From Branchiostoma lanceolatum (Eukaryota > Chordata > Leptocardii > Amphioxiformes > Branchiostomatidae): a stretch of 64,000 bases of DNA. The stretch is from contig NC_089739.1 in NCBI RefSeq assembly GCF_035083965.1, positions 6,374,001 through 6,438,000 of the forward strand. Direction: 5' to 3'. Shown one piece after another: positions 1 to 12,600 of this stretch (positions are counted from its first letter, which is position 1; every line of letters begins with the position of its first letter). The translations under genes and the position numbers were made by a program. The notes beneath the pieces were generated by a model, which was not told where the DNA came from, searched no databases, and was given only the letters and a program-made list of their open reading frames with translations.

Positions 1-294
1 AGGAAATTCAAAACGCAATTCCTTATATGATCATGAAGTGTAATTCTGTAAAATCGCAACGTTCTTAACATATCTGAATGATGTGGTAGAAATTTAAATA
101 GTTTTAATCCCACTGAACAGTTACAGAGATGATTAAAACCATGGGGAAATGATCATATGCATAGAATAAGGTAACCAAGCACTGTCATTTCTCTACGTTT
201 GAAACAGCCAACACAAAATTTAGCAATTTCGGTAAATGTCTCTATCACAAACTGGATCTGTTCGATTAGGCGACATGTGTACTACAGAAACGAA
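1..294. other. No feature recognised
   Basis: AT-rich sequence with no convincing exon, RNA gene or terminal repeat. It ends where the palindromic MITE begins. Confidence 0.5.
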
Positions 295-1263
295 TACTGT
301 AAATGCAGAAATGAGACTTTGAGACTTTGAGACTTTATTGAAAATACTACGTGGCAGACTTGCAAGTCTGAATTGGGTAGATATTTACACTTGAGCTCCC
401 ATTAAAAACGATATCATTATATACAAGGTTTAAAAAATGTCAATGGCGCAGTTATAAAACACAAATAAGTTTTGAATTAGCAACACATAAAACGCAGTAA
501 GGACAGCTGACACAGTAAACATTGGAACATTTGTGACAGGATTGTGCTGTTTGATACAATTGCAGAAGAGAAAACATGGGAGCGTTAAAGAGATCAGTCA
601 CTTGTTCAGCAGGGTTACAAGGTACGGAATCGGAGAGTTTTTGAGTCTGTTGGTGCGGCAGAGTGGTGTGTTGAGTTTCAGTTTGTTTCTGGTGTTACGA
701 CCGGATATGTCCCCTCTTGTGCTCGGTAGCCAGTCCCTGAAGTTGGACTCCATCAGAGACCTTGCAAAGTTGAGACACAAGTCCTCTCTTCTTTGTGCCA
801 GTGTTGTGAGTCCGAGCTGTTGCAGGGCGTGGGAGTAGCCAGCGAAGTCGTTGCCCAGTATGATCCGGCAGGCTCGTTTTTGAATCTGTTCGAGCTTCTC
901 TGTTTGCACTTTGGTGATGCCAGAGGTCCAGGCAGGAGCAGCATATTCTAGGATCGGTCTGATGTAGCACGTGTAGATCGTGATGAGGTCCTTACGCGAT
1001 AACATGAACCTTTTAAGTCTTTTGAGGAGGTAGAGTTTCTTTGCGGCCTTTCCCACCATCTGCTTGACTTAAATGTTCGCGGGGATTTAATTTCGCGGTA
1101 GGGAAAATGGAGTGTCCGCGGTGGTTTTGAGATCGCGTTTGAAACAACAAAAGTAGCACTATAGTCACACAATAGAACGGCTTTTCGCGGTGGTTTAAAA
1201 AAAGAGGTCACCGTGAAAACCGCGAACATAAAACCACCGCGATCATTTCTGCATTTACAGTAC
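295..1263. repeat. Palindromic MITE (TACTGTAAATGCAGAAATG ends), split by a LINE
   Basis: The left terminus lies at 295-313 and the rest at 1071-1263, ending in the mirror-image terminus with GCATTTACAGTA. The interior is a run of self-complementary blocks built from GCGGTGGTTTT, TTCGCGG and CCGCGAA. The sequence 314-1070 is a LINE inserted here, flanked by the 5-bp duplication AAATG (309-313 and 1071-1075). At least ten further whole or partial copies of this family lie in the window. Confidence 0.75.
314..1070 (-). mobile_element. 5'-truncated non-LTR retrotransposon, 3' end
   Basis: On the minus strand 1059-598 reads as the C-terminal part of a LINE reverse transcriptase, with the typical post-catalytic region (YIRPILEYAAPAW, then EQIQKRACRIILG, then QRREDLCLNFARS) ending at a stop. 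A 3' UTR follows, and the element ends at about 314 in AATAAAGTCTC and tandem AAGTCTC units. The catalytic palm is absent, so it is 5'-truncated and dead. AAATG flanks on both sides look like a target-site duplication. The end region suits the CR1/L2/Jockey group; the clade is not resolved. Confidence 0.8.
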
Positions 1264-1465
1264 CATCAGACTAAGCAGTCCGTGTGAACCCGAAGGCTCT
1301 ATACTTAATACAATATCAAATTAGTTTAAACCACAAGAAAAGAAAATCTTAAACAACTATGAACTTACGAAGAAAAAAAAAACATTGTTTTTTTTCGCAG
1401 TATGGAGCGTACACATCATCACAACATAGGCATCGATTATGCTATGAAAGCCTACGTGTCCTACT
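1264..1465. repeat. Copy 1 of a locally duplicated segment
   Basis: About 200 bp starting near TACCATCAGACTAAGCAGT and ending near GAAAGCCTACGTGTCCTA. A diverged direct copy lies at 3466-3660, and each copy directly follows a palindromic MITE. The MITE plus this segment therefore appears to have been tandemly duplicated. Confidence 0.65.
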
Positions 1466-2874
1466 TTAGATGCAGAAATACAGCAGACCTTAAAATAGCC
1501 AAAGTTATACCATTGTACAAAGCCGGAGATCCGTGTGTTTTCACCAATTATCGTCCAATATCAATCTTACCGGCCTTCTCAAAAATCTTGGAAAAATTAG
1601 TTTATAAACGGATTGTGAATCACCTTGAAATCAATCATATATTATATGCGCATCAATATGGGTTTCGAAAAAAATACTCGACATATATGGCACTCTTGCA
1701 ACTTGTTGACAAAATCACCACATCCTTAGAAAATAACGAATACACGATAGGAATATTTCTTGACCTTTCCAAAGCATTTGATACAGTAGATCACAACATA
1801 CTTCTCAACAAACTATTCACCTATGGATTTACCGACTCTGCCCTTCGTTGGCTAAAAGACTACTTAACTAACAGAAAACAGTTCGTCTCTAATAGAAATA
1901 ATATTTCCTCCCAAAATGTCTTAACATGTGGCGTACCACAAGGATCCATTCTTGGTCCCCTCTTGTTTTTAATTTATGTTAACGACTTGGCATCAGTATC
2001 AAATAAATTATTTGCTCTGTTATTTGCAGATGATACAAACTTATTTATGTCCCATAAAAATTTTGACACGTTAGTAACATCTATGAATAATGAATTGTAT
2101 AAGATAAATCAATGGTTTAAGGCAAATAAATTGTCCCTTAACGTGAAAAAAACTAATTTTATTATCTTTGTAGGAAGGAACAAGAAATACGATAAAGAAA
2201 AGGCTAGGATCTATATTAATGACAATGCTATCAATCAAGTAAGTCACACCCGTTTTTTAGGCGTAATTATAGACGAGAAACTTTCATGGAAGAACCAAAT
2301 TGATTTTGTTTGCAAAAAAATTTCCAAAAACATAGGCATCATTAGAAAAGTCAAATCTTTGCTGTCACGAAACATATTTATGGTTCTTTATTACAGTTTG
2401 ATTTACCCTTATCTAACTTATTGCAACATAATTTGGGGTAGTACGTACACAACATCCATCAATCCTGTTTACCTCCTTCAAAAGCGCTTTGTACGAATAG
2501 CAGCCAATGCGTCATTCACAGCACATACAGCAGCTCTGTTTCGTGATTTAAATGTTATGACTGTATTTGACATTAATAAATTTCAAATTGCCTTATTTGT
2601 CCATAAAATTGTCCATAATAGCTCTTCCCTACCTGAACAATACAAAGGTCTTTTAAATTTCAACTCAGATATCCATCACCACTATACGAGACAACATAAT
2701 CTTTTAAGATCAATTATGACAAAAACTACTCAAAAACAACATACAATAATGTTTAGAGGCCCCACCGTATGGAACAATCTCAGCCACATTCTACAGTCCT
2801 GCTCGTCTTTACCTAGTTTCAAAAAACTTTTAAAGATAGATATCATAGAACATCCAAGTATTACTTTCTCCTGA
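1402..2874 (+). CDS. LINE reverse transcriptase ORF (5'-truncated)
   Basis: A 490-codon open frame whose retroelement part begins near 1480. It encodes reverse transcriptase of the CR1/L2/Jockey group: block 1 LKIAKVIPLYKAGD, then NYRPISILPAFSKILEK, the catalytic FLDLSKAFDTVDH, GVPQGSILGPLLFLIYVNDL, the FADD box in LLFADDTNLF, and a thumb and C-terminal region up to the stop. The RT frame is intact, but the endonuclease domain and ORF1 are missing, so the copy is dead on arrival. The first ~26 codons come from host sequence that is also present at 3600-3660. RNA-templated DNA synthesis is the family's activity. Confidence 0.85.
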   Translation: MERTHHHNIGIDYAMKAYVSYFRCRNTADLKIAKVIPLYKAGDPCVFTNYRPISILPAFSKILEKLVYKRIVNHLEINHILYAHQYGFRKKYSTYMALLQLVDKITTSLENNEYTIGIFLDLSKAFDTVDHNILLNKLFTYGFTDSALRWLKDYLTNRKQFVSNRNNISSQNVLTCGVPQGSILGPLLFLIYVNDLASVSNKLFALLFADDTNLFMSHKNFDTLVTSMNNELYKINQWFKANKLSLNVKKTNFIIFVGRNKKYDKEKARIYINDNAINQVSHTRFLGVIIDEKLSWKNQIDFVCKKISKNIGIIRKVKSLLSRNIFMVLYYSLIYPYLTYCNIIWGSTYTTSINPVYLLQKRFVRIAANASFTAHTAALFRDLNVMTVFDINKFQIALFVHKIVHNSSSLPEQYKGLLNFNSDIHHHYTRQHNLLRSIMTKTTQKQHTIMFRGPTVWNNLSHILQSCSSLPSFKKLLKIDIIEHPSITFS

Positions 2875-3270
2875 TTTGTTTGTTTTCCTTGTTTTTCACT
2901 TTTCCTTTGGTATCCGATGACAAAATAATTCATATGATTGTTATTTTTGTATAATTTTGACCTATTTCTTTATAAATTGTTATTCATTATAATACTTATT
3001 ATGTTTACAACTCAAAATTTACTTTGTAGTTCCTCTTCTTTTCATTTGTTTCATTGATTTATGTTAAAATTCCAATTTCTTGTTTCGTTAGTTTTTCTTA
3101 GTCTCGATGATATATGATTTTGTAAAAATTTGTAGTTTGGGGGAGGCCCCCGAAAAGCCGTATAGGCTTCTGGCCTCTCCTGCATGTATTCTTTACTCTA
3201 TTTCTCTTTGTTTTTATATTGTATTGTACATATGCGAAGAAACAATAAATAAATAAATAAATAAATAAAT
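1480..3270 (+). mobile_element. LINE with (AAAT)n tail inserted in a palindromic MITE
   Basis: The element runs from the RT start to a tail of tandem AAAT units (about 3242-3270). The left flank is the MITE terminus TGCAGAAAT (1471-1479), and the right flank resumes inside the MITE at GTTTGCGGGG. A 3' UTR of about 370 bp lies between the stop and the tail. Confidence 0.75.
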
Positions 3271-3465
3271 GTTTGCGGGGAATAATTTTCGCGGTAGGGA
3301 AAATGGAGTGTCTGCGGTGGTTTTGAGATCGCATTTCAAACAAACGTAGCACTACAGTCACACAATAGAACGGCTTTTCGCGGTGGTTTTAAGTTCGCGT
3401 TGAAGAGTTCACCGCGAAAACCGCGAACATAAAACTACCGCGAACATTTCTGCATTTATAGTACC
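3271..3465. repeat. Palindromic MITE, right part of the second split copy
   Basis: This is the continuation of the MITE interrupted by the plus-strand LINE, ending in CATTTCTGCATTTATAGTA. It contains three TTTTCGCGG or CCGCGAAAA motifs that fit the E2F site consensus. Confidence 0.75.
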
Positions 3466-3660
3466 ATTAGACTAATCAGTCTGTGTGAATCCGAAAGCTC
3501 TGTACGATAAGTTGGGAGCGCTCGAGCCGTGCTGTAACTTTCCGATAAAATCATTAAACGGGAAGAAAAAAAATCTTAAACAAAACGTTGTTTTTTTTGT
3601 ATGAATCGTACACATCCTCACAACATAGGCCTGGATCATGCTATGAAAGCCTAAATGTCC
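3466..3660. repeat. Copy 2 of the locally duplicated segment
   Basis: Direct, diverged copy of 1264-1465. It shares the polyT/GTATG stretch and CACAACATAGGC, then GCTATGAAAGCCTA. Homology is lost after about 3660; the following ~680 bp to 4340 show no feature I can name. Confidence 0.6.
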
Positions 3661-4347
3661 TATTTGACCAGAGATGCTCCCATTTGACGCTGGGTATGTT
3701 AGAGGGAATATTCAAGGACTGATCATATGCGAGAAATAACCAACTGTTGTCAATATAAACTGCATGCAAGAAAATACACAGATTCAACAATCTGTGGTAT
3801 CTTACGTCTAGCCAAAAAAAAGCAATTCTAGTTCGAACTTTCAGTAGTATTTTCCCATACAATATTTTTACTAGAAGGGCATCTTAAACAATTGAGCACT
3901 TCCGAATAAACCATGTTAGAGGTTTGTTGAAGAATTGTTCGTGAGTTAAAGATAAGTTACTCTTGTACACGTGAAATGCCTACACTAAAATGCACCTATT
4001 TAACAACCAGTGTAAAAACTAATACCGACAGGACACTGGTGTCACGTATAATACTGTGTCGTCTGACTGCATCATTTACGTTAGCCGACGGGGACTGTAC
4101 GTTTAATTAGCCTCCTTTGTAGGACTTCTGTGCGGCGCCGGCGTTTATTTTGGTGGGGAGCGCTGATTCGCGATTTTCTACATATCGGCAATACGATTTC
4201 CCCATCAAAAGAACCTGGCGCCGATCTGTTTGAAATCCCCCCCCCCCCCAAAAAAAATAAGCGCCGGCGTCACCCAGAAGGTCTGCAAAGGAGGCTAACG
4301 TTTAATGCCCTACCAACATTTTCCTTCAAAATTTAAGCGGATCAAAA

Positions 4348-4553
4348 TACTGTAAATGCAGAAATGTTTGCCGTGCCGTTCGCGGTTTTCGTGGTGAACT
4401 CTTCACCTCGAACTTAAAACCACCGCAAAAAGCCTTTCTATTGTGGGACTCAAAACTACCGCGAACACTCCCTACCTACAAAACCACCCAGCACCCTCAT
4501 TTTCTCCCTACCGCGAAATTAAATCCCCGCAAACATTTCTGCATTTACAGTAT
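4348..4553. repeat. Palindromic MITE, complete copy
   Basis: Both termini are present (TACTGTAAATGCAGAAATG and CATTTCTGCATTTACAGTA), enclosing self-complementary GCGGTTTTCG/CGAA blocks. Confidence 0.8.
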
Positions 4554-4723
4554 ACCGTCAGACAAAAATACGATGTACAGTATGCCTATGGCTGTACCTT
4601 TTCTAGCCTGACTAAATCGCGCTCCTAGCGGCCGGCCCGACGGAGGGGGTCATTAACCTCCGCCAGCGAGAGATTGTTTAAAAACAGGCTGTATCGTTTC
4701 TATCCTTTCTACGTTTGTATTAC

Positions 4724-4938
4724 GGTGCGGTCACACTCGTCGTAGGTCGTCGTACGATTTTGACACTAGGAATTTTCAAGCAGGCTGTGTCAGAGTCAAC
4801 CGTCGACACACAGTCTATGTCTTTTCGAGGAAAAATCTGGCTTTTGTGCGATATATGCACGACTATCATAAGAATACCCACTGTTTTTGATCGTACGACG
4901 TTCGTACGACATTCGTACGACGGATGTGACCAGGGCCA
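4724..4938. repeat. Short MITE with GGTCACA-type inverted ends
   Basis: The left end GTGCGGTCACACTCGTCGTA and the right end CGTACGACGGATGTGACCAG are inverted repeats. The interior is rich in TCGTACGA, so the element can fold on itself. The superfamily is not determined. Confidence 0.6.
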
Positions 4939-4939
4939 G

Positions 4940-6425
4940 GCCCTTAGCAGCATACAGTTAAACCATGACATGTAAATTTCAAGTACATTGCGAAAGTATG
5001 CAGATGTAACATGCATAGATTAAGAGCCAAAGACTTTTTTCCTATGTAGGATATCGATTTTCAGACAATCTACTTCCAAGTGATTTTTAGTATGCATAAT
5101 ATATACATTATGGTTGTTTGGTACCAGTGAAAGCAAAGTACGACCTAGCCCACGAAAAAAAATGTTGTGTTTGCTACGATTATCAAAAAGTAGAGTCGGG
5201 ACGGTAGGAAGAAGAATTGAAAATAGATTCTACCTATGATTCCCTTCTTTTTTCGGCCGAAGTGATCCAACAAATACAGTTTAGCAATTTAAAACTGGAC
5301 TGCTTAATGACATATATTGTAATCATACAGATATGCTTCATTGTACAAACATAAAACATCAATATTCAAAACAGCTTAAGTATGTTAGCTAATTGAGGAA
5401 ATAAAGTATCCAGTATGAGTATCCAGTAAAGTACAGTATATACTACACATTCTTACACCAACCTTTCAAAGCCTCAAGCTGTTTACATCGCGTGAAGTCT
5501 GTTATGAATTTCAGCACTCAAATGTCAGATAGTAGATTTTATGTTCCTTGTCAGCGTTCGGCCAAAATGCTACGTTTTTACTAGTGTCGGTCGGGTACCT
5601 GGAAACACCATTTTTTTGTGCCTAGGCCTAACAAAAAGTTTCCAGGAGGCTTGGAAAAATAACTATTCTGAGATAAAAAATATTTTGTCTTCAACCGTAT
5701 TTGACGTGCAGTATTTACAAGTTCTTTCGCGCACAGGTAACTTTTTGCACCGCCATTTCTCTAGTTAAAAGGAATTAAGCATTGAATTACTCACCTTGCT
5801 TTTTGATTATCCGGGCATCTTGCGGTAGGTAAACGGAGTTTCCCTGTAATTCCGTAAAAGAGCAGTCCGCTCTCTTGAATCTAACCTTTTCCAGACCAGT
5901 CCCCGTGCTATATGATAATGTTTGTAAACATGCTCTAGCGGTCGTTTCCAACGCGGACCAATAAGGGAACTGGTTACGTCCATGCGAAGCGTGGACCAAT
6001 GAGGAGAATGGTTACTCAGCGTTTAGTTTTTCTTATAATATGTCCCAAGAAGCAAATACTAGAATGTCGCCTTTTAAGTTAGTTGAGTTAAAAATCGGTG
6101 TATACGGCCTGAAATAGCCAGTCTTACACATATTTACAGAGAAACACCACATTTTCTTGATAATGATGAAGATGGAATAAATTCAAAATAAATACAAAAC
6201 ATTCAAATCCAAATGTTTTAAATAAATGAAAAAAAAAAATTCAATCAGAAGAGCATTCATCAGTTTTCTGATTTTGTTTTAATCATCATGGCACTAAATG
6301 ACAGCAATGAGACAAAATCTATAAAAGAATGTAAATAGATTCTACCTATGACAAGAAAGTTCAACTTAATTATCTTTCGAAAAAAACCTTCCACGGGGCC
6401 CCACCAAAAAAAATTAGACTCTACC
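4940..6425. other. Intergenic stretch, nothing recognised
   Basis: No splice-consistent coding exon, tRNA or clear repeat end was found. The short open frames here have no family features. Confidence 0.4.
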
Positions 6426-6429
6426 AGTC

Positions 6430-6580
6430 TCCACGGGTCGCTGGGAAAATAGTAGAAATTGGCCAAATAGAGTCAACTGTATGAAGGGAGTCGGCTATGG
6501 AGATAAGGTCAAACATTGCAACCCTCCATACAGTTGACTCTATTTGGCCAATTTCTACTATTTTCCCAGCGACCCGTGGA
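6430..6580. repeat. Perfect 54-bp inverted repeat
   Basis: The arms 6430-6483 and 6527-6580 are exact reverse complements around a 43-bp spacer. The outer flanks share an extra AGTCTAA-like stretch. It would form a strong hairpin. The perfect identity among otherwise diverged repeats suggests recent origin or arm-to-arm conversion. Confidence 0.85.
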
Positions 6581-6597
6581 GTCTAAAAAAAAATCCC

Positions 6598-6725
6598 GTG
6601 AAGCCCCTGTCACATATAGCCGGTCATGGCGCCCCAGCTCCCAACCTTATCCAAACCATGGGAGTTAGTCGTGAGCAAGGTCAACTGTGGTTAGGAGTTG
6701 GTCGGCAAGAGTATACTAGTCTTTA
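6598..6725 (+). repeat. Dispersed repeat (AAGCCCCTGTCACA family)
   Basis: Shares GAAGCCCCTGTCACA, ACCATGG and AGTTGGTCGG(C/T)AAG in the same order with 28390-28556, so it is a dispersed element. The class is unknown. Confidence 0.6.
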
Positions 6726-6729
6726 AAAG

Positions 6730-7035
6730 TCGTCTGCTCATGTGAAGTTAAAGTGACGCGGGCGTCTTGAAAAGACGCATAGGGGTGGCGCCCATCTCCA
6801 TTTCTGTAGCCCTTGGGCCACACACATTTGTGCAAGTCACTACAGCAGGGGGCTGGTCCGCTGGTAGTGATGTGTGTGTTTAACTTCCATACTCTTTCCC
6901 CAAGTGCTGAGTGCTAAGCAGAGAAAGCAGTATGTACCATTTTTAACGTCTTTGGTATGACCCGGCCAGGGTTCGAACTCACGACCTACCGCGTACAAGG
7001 CGAACACTCTACCAACTAGGCCATTGCACCGGTTT
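6730..7035 (-). mobile_element. tRNA-derived SINE, full-length type
   Basis: On the minus strand the head reads TGGCCTAGTTGGTAGAGTG (A box) and, about 40 bp later, GTGAGTTCGAACCC (B box). An unrelated body of about 200 bp follows and ends in a purine/CTTTAACTT tail. The RNA polymerase III promoter boxes and tRNA-like head identify a SINE; the body and missing acceptor pairing exclude a true tRNA gene. Confidence 0.8.
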
Positions 7036-7195
7036 AAATCGGTTCAATGTCTGCTCTTGCCGACTATAAATATCGGGAAAGTCAAATTCTGCTTGGATGC
7101 GATCAGACGAGCGAATTGTAGTACAGAATGGATTCCGGGCTACTCCCAACCCAGCGCCGACCTTCCAGTTGGAGAGTGGTTGTGAGCAAAGTTGT

Positions 7196-7290
7196 GGGGT
7201 CATGTGGCGTAACGGCAGTGTTCGGCTCAGAACCAAGAGATCCCAAGTTCGAATCCTCCCCTTGGGAAAGGCCTCACTTCGCCCAGATGT
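7196..7290 (+). mobile_element. tRNA-derived SINE head, truncated
   Basis: The A box TGGCGTAACGGCAGTG and B box AAGTTCGAATCC are followed by CTTGGGAAAGGC, as in the longer copy at 40440-40800. It is cut short after about 90 bp. Confidence 0.7.
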
Positions 7291-7451
7291 ATACAAATTA
7301 AAATGGGTAACGTTATATTGTTATCTGTACGTGGCACTGTTATATAAGTTATAAAAACTTGAGTACAGTGCCACCTTCTTCCTTGTCTTTCAAAAACCGA
7401 AGTAAAAAAAAGTTGTGGGAAGGTCCTGAATGTGTGACAGGGTGCTCTCCA

Positions 7452-7625
7452 CTCCAAGCAGAGCTCCTAGGCTCTGGCTAGTTTTGGACGTTTTTTGTAG
7501 GCGTTTTTGTCGGGCTTTCTATTTGTCGGTTTGGCTTGGTGACGCAAAGAACGTGACCAAAAAAATAGTAAACGCCCCCCTAAAAAAACGTCCAAACCTA
7601 GCCGGAGCCTAACCTCTGCTTGGAG
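7452..7625. repeat. MITE with CTCCAAGCAGAG inverted ends
   Basis: Terminal inverted repeats of about 45 bp start CTCCAAGCAGAG and include GGCTCTGGCTAG and GGACGTTTTTT; the right end is their reverse complement. The closest relative in the window is 38131-38300. Nothing is recognised from 7626 to 8044. Confidence 0.8.
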
Positions 7626-8044
7626 AATAACGGGCTTAAATCACCAGGTGGGACTCTGTTTGTGATGAAAGCATACCTAAACGCGTACGGAGCACGTACA
7701 CCACATCTCTTGAGTATGCACGATATCCATTAATCCGTCTGGAACGAGCCAAAATAACGTCAATACAGTGTAGGTAATTTCAAGTTTCCTCGGAATCCCT
7801 TTCAAGAAGCGAAGCAGGCGGGTAAGTCTTGAATATATTCACGTTTCCATGTGCCGATGGAAAATTGTCTGAAATTCTCTGGCGGCGGGCAGCAATGTTT
7901 ACCGCTATAATGGTAAAAGATTAATCAAGTTCTTTCAGAAGACTTGAGCCACCTTTAAACGGGTACTTCACTGGACTGCACCAAAGTGCGCTAGGAAAGC
8001 CACCGCGAATATGTTATATGTGCTTGCCTTTAGTCACATACGGC

Positions 8045-8134
8045 TACAGTATTGGACAAAAATGTTCGCGGTGAAACGGTTGCCGCGAAAACCGCGAACG
8101 TAAAAACACCGCGAACATTTCTGCATTTACAGTA
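8045..8134. repeat. Palindromic MITE, short internal-deletion copy
   Basis: Begins TACAGTATTGGACAAAAATG and ends CATTTCTGCATTTACAGTA, with facing CGCGGTGAAACGG and CCGCGAAAACCGCG blocks. The left end is the TTGGACAAAA variant, also seen at 12754-12778. Confidence 0.7.
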
Positions 8135-8493
8135 TATGGCTTGCACAAAATGCATTTCGAGCCCTAAACGAAGTTTTCCAAGAAAAATGTTAACACAAAA
8201 GTATACCATGTTGTGTGTTCAGTCATTCCTAAAAAGCTTCTTAACCACCTTCATTTCATAATGAAGGCAACCTTTTTTCTGCACCATCGCATCAATTTTG
8301 CAGTACCCAGAGTGTCATCCATATTATCAAATTTGTACTGCCTCTGTTGAAGCACCAACTCATTGACTACTGCACGCAATAAGGTTATAATATACAAGCA
8401 AAAGCATAATTCCAATCCATATATTGTCTTCTTTACCACAATTACACGTTACAAAGAGCAAATGTGAGAGGAAATATTTAAAAATGTAGTTCC

Positions 8494-8499
8494 TTTATT
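8494..8499 (-). terminator. Candidate poly(A) signal of E2F
   Basis: AATAAA on the minus strand, about 1.1 kb after the E2F stop. No coding sequence lies between, so 8.5-9.6 kb is best read as 3' UTR. Which signal is used is unknown. Confidence 0.4.
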
Positions 8500-9620
8500 A
8501 ATATCTTCAAACCAATACATTTGTACAAGTACTTTCATTTTCTTGTATCTTATAATGTAGTCCCCAAATATTTCTTCGTCACAACATACACATCAGCGAA
8601 AAAACGAACTATTTAGACTTCCCAAAATTAGACCAAAATTCTTATTATTACATCATGAAATGCACAGCAAACGGCTTTTGTGTCTGGGATAATGTACGTT
8701 GATATGTAGTCACTCTTAATGAAAAAACTCGTTCATAATTATATATATGAATATATGTGCTAGCACTGTAAACTGACATACAGCATGTTAATTCATATTT
8801 GACTTAAGTTGGTCCCTCTAGTAAAAATCAAATAAAATCAAGTGTCGCTTGCCAACTTTTTTTGTCACACAAAAGCTACGACATTTCCGTAAGATACATT
8901 TTCACTTCCTTGCATCCGTGCTAAATATAAAGGCAAGAATAAAGTCGAAACTTGTTTACACAGGATCGAAGCTCTAGCATGTCCATTGATTTTAAATCAA
9001 GTTAGTTAAACACTGTTATACTGTCCTTTTGTCATTGCAATATGCTTCATTGCAACAGTGCCATGTAAATGTTCTAAGGAATGTCTGAGTAAATTGATTT
9101 ACATACCATGTCTCCATATAAAGGCAGGTTCCATAAAAATCAGTTCAACTTAAAAACAAAAATGGAAAGATTTTAAGATTTACACAATGCAAACCTCATG
9201 ATTTTTTCTTTCAGTTCTTGGATCACAATAAGGCATTATTTTGTTAATCCTTAAATATGTGGACAAAATACATACATAGTCATATGTAATACGCTCATAT
9301 ATGCACAGAGGGTCTGGCTTTCCATACACTCCTGTCACCCTCATACTCTTTTCTTACAACATCTAAAAATATGCATAGATGTTCTAACTTCTGTACAAAG
9401 GTTTGAGCTGTTTAACTCTAACAAATACATGAAAACAAGAAAAAAACAATACTAAAATCACTAAAATACATAAAGTTTTCAAGAAATTAAATGATTTTGG
9501 TTTGGATGATAGGGCAAGAAAAGTTTTCAATATTTATATCAACTTTCGTACAGCATTAGCAACTGGACTGCCGATAGTAGACAGGACGCTGTCATTGTGT
9601 GCTGAGGAAAGAATTAACCT

Positions 9621-12600
9621 CTAGTTGTCATCGCTGAAAAGATCGTAGGCGTCGAATAAATCCGAGATTCCTTCGCCAGGCGAGAGGCTGAAGAGATAGT
9701 CGTCTTCCATCAATGGTGGCGAAAGCGCAACGAAGTCCTGGATTTCCTGGTCCTGATCTTCGGTCTGCGGTAGAAGGCTCCGCGCCATTTCCTGCGAAGG
9801 ATCAATTTCCTCGTTTTCTACCAGCGCTGACTCCAACCGGGGGTCACCTGTGGATGGAACAGACAGCTGTCAATCATCACATTCAACCAATCAAAACCAT
9901 TTAGAACATTTTGATTTAGAACAACATTGACCAATCAACACTGATTGCCACCTGGTATTCAACCAATCAAAACCACTAGATGCATCAACCATTCTGATTG
10001 GCACCTGGTATGCTAATTATCATAATTAGATTAATTTTTGAGACAAGACTTACCTGTTTTACTATAATGCAAAGATACATCTGCACTACTTAGTATGGAA
10101 TTTTCTATTGCTGAGAAAAATTGTTTATTTAAACACCTAAATTACAAACAATACAAGTTCAACAAAAGCTATAAGGTTTTATTCTTAAGTATGGAAAGAA
10201 GATATATTTTTAACAAGCAGTTTCTTCAGATAATTTTTCTAAGCAAGATTGCTTACCATAGGTTGTAATGTATGTGTCAATGCATCTACCTAACTTTTTC
10301 AACTTCTCTACACAAGATATATTTTCCTCTCAACGGCAATAATTTATTTTCACTGCAGCTTGGCTCATTACAGAAAATAATATAGGAGTTATGTATGAGA
10401 AAGTCAAACAATTGAACAGTCATCTCTAGAACATGTAGGATTCTTAAATAACATTTCCCCTTAGTTTCCTTTCTTAATCATATTAGATATTTTTGTGACA
10501 TCGATATGTAAATAGATAATGAGAAACTATTCAGCACTTTTTTTTTTTACAACATACTTTTCTGCAATATCATCATATTTTTTCAAATGTCAAACATTTC
10601 GGTGCCTTAACAGTTCGGCCCCTAGCCAATCAGGAAGACTGTTTCTAGACATTCCACTTTCAAGAGGATGCCTAACTTTAACCCTAATTCTAACTCAACT
10701 CTAACCATAACTCTGAGTCATGCTCAGCTAGGGGCCAAACTATTCGGGTGCCAAAATGTCCTGAAAACCTTTTTTTTCTACTTCTCATCTCATACATGTA
10801 TTTCCTACAGATCTAATACAGTACATGTATTCCTTACATTTATAACATTTTTCAAGAAATACCTTGGCTAGGAGTTACAACTTCAAGTAATGTTTCTGGG
10901 TTCTACAATCTTTTCATTTTCACCATTCAGGAAAGCTTTCAATGGAATCCATTTTCAACAATGTTGGGATCTGCATGTGGGTTTTCTGTACCATGGATAA
11001 AGGCACGAATGAACTCAAAATCAGGGAATTCTTCCACTTCAAACCCTTCTAGTGCAACTGGTGTTTCAGCCTCACTGGCCTGAACGGATTTACTTCCGGA
11101 AGTTTCACCAACGCTCCCCCCATTTTCTACCTCGAACGACGGGGCAGGGTCGATGTTTCCATCAAAGATTGCAGCTAGGGCGCTAGTGCCCCCCTCCCAC
11201 GGCTGAACAAACTCTTGGCAATCATACATCAAGAAAGGCGCTGCGGGAACGACACTCTCACTTCCCTGCCCTTCGTCTTGTGGGTTCGAACCGTGTACCT
11301 TCGGTACATTTATAGTAGTTACGTCAGGTTTCTCTGGTACACATCCACTGCACTTTCTACCACCGCCATTACAATACAAGTACTGCCCACCTACACCCAT
11401 CCAGGAAAACTTACGACAGTCGCTACTGCCCTCAGCCTTTAGGTTAGCGTTACTAGAATACATGATGTTGGTTTTGAGTTCACTACCTTTTACACTACAG
11501 GGGGAACCACTGGTGGAGCTGGAGCCTTCAGAGCTGGTGGCGTCGGAGGAAGAACTCCCAGCATCCTCTGTGTTCTGCTCCTCGGGACATAAGTACACCT
11601 CGATGGGACCTTTACTGCTCTTCAACCAGATCTGAATGCTCTGTGGGACAAATTATTTCCTGGTTATTTCTTATCATTCATCAAGCAGATCTGAATGCTC
11701 TGCAGGACAAATTATTTGTTAGTTACTTGTAACTAGGTATTAAACAGAATTTGAATGTTCTGCAGGACAAATTATTTGTTAGTTATTTCCTATAATTCAT
11801 CAAGCAGATCTGAATGCTCTAGATGACAAATTATTTGTTAGTTATTTCTAATCATTTATCAGACAGATCTGAATGCTCTGCAGGACAAATTATTTCCTGG
11901 TTATTTCCTATAATTCATCAGACAGATCTGAATGCTCTGCAGGACAAATTATTTGTTAGTTATTTCTTATCATTCCTCAACCAGATATGAATGCTCTGCA
12001 GGACAAATTATCTGTTACTTATTTCCTATAATTCATCAATCAGATCTGAATGCTCTAGATGACAAATTATTTGTTAGTTATTTCTAATCTTTCATCAAGA
12101 AGATCTGAATGCTCTGCAGGACAAATCACTTCCTGATTATTCCTAATCATTCATCCAGTAGATCTGAATGGTCTACAGGACACATTATTTGTTACTTATT
12201 TCTTATTAGGTATTGAACAGAATCTGAATATTCTGCAGGACAAATTATTTGTTACTTATTTCTAACAAGATTTTAATCTTGTGCGGGGCCAATCATTTGT
12301 ACCTACAGTTAATACTAAAAGATGACCACTCGGGACTGATAAAATCTGGTCAATGTGGACAGGTGGTCATTATAAAAAGGGATTTTTAATGCTTGTGTCA
12401 ATGGTAAAAATTATCTAAGAGACCACCATCTGGTTACGTTGGCCAGATGGTCCTTATGCAGAGGTGGTCACACTTGTACAGGTTTGAGTGTATTTTCAAT
12501 GGAAACCATTCTTAGGCTGAACCTACAAACTGATGTATAAATATCACTCTGCATCTTAAGTGCCAAATTTGTCTGAATAGCTGAAACACTGTATTACTTA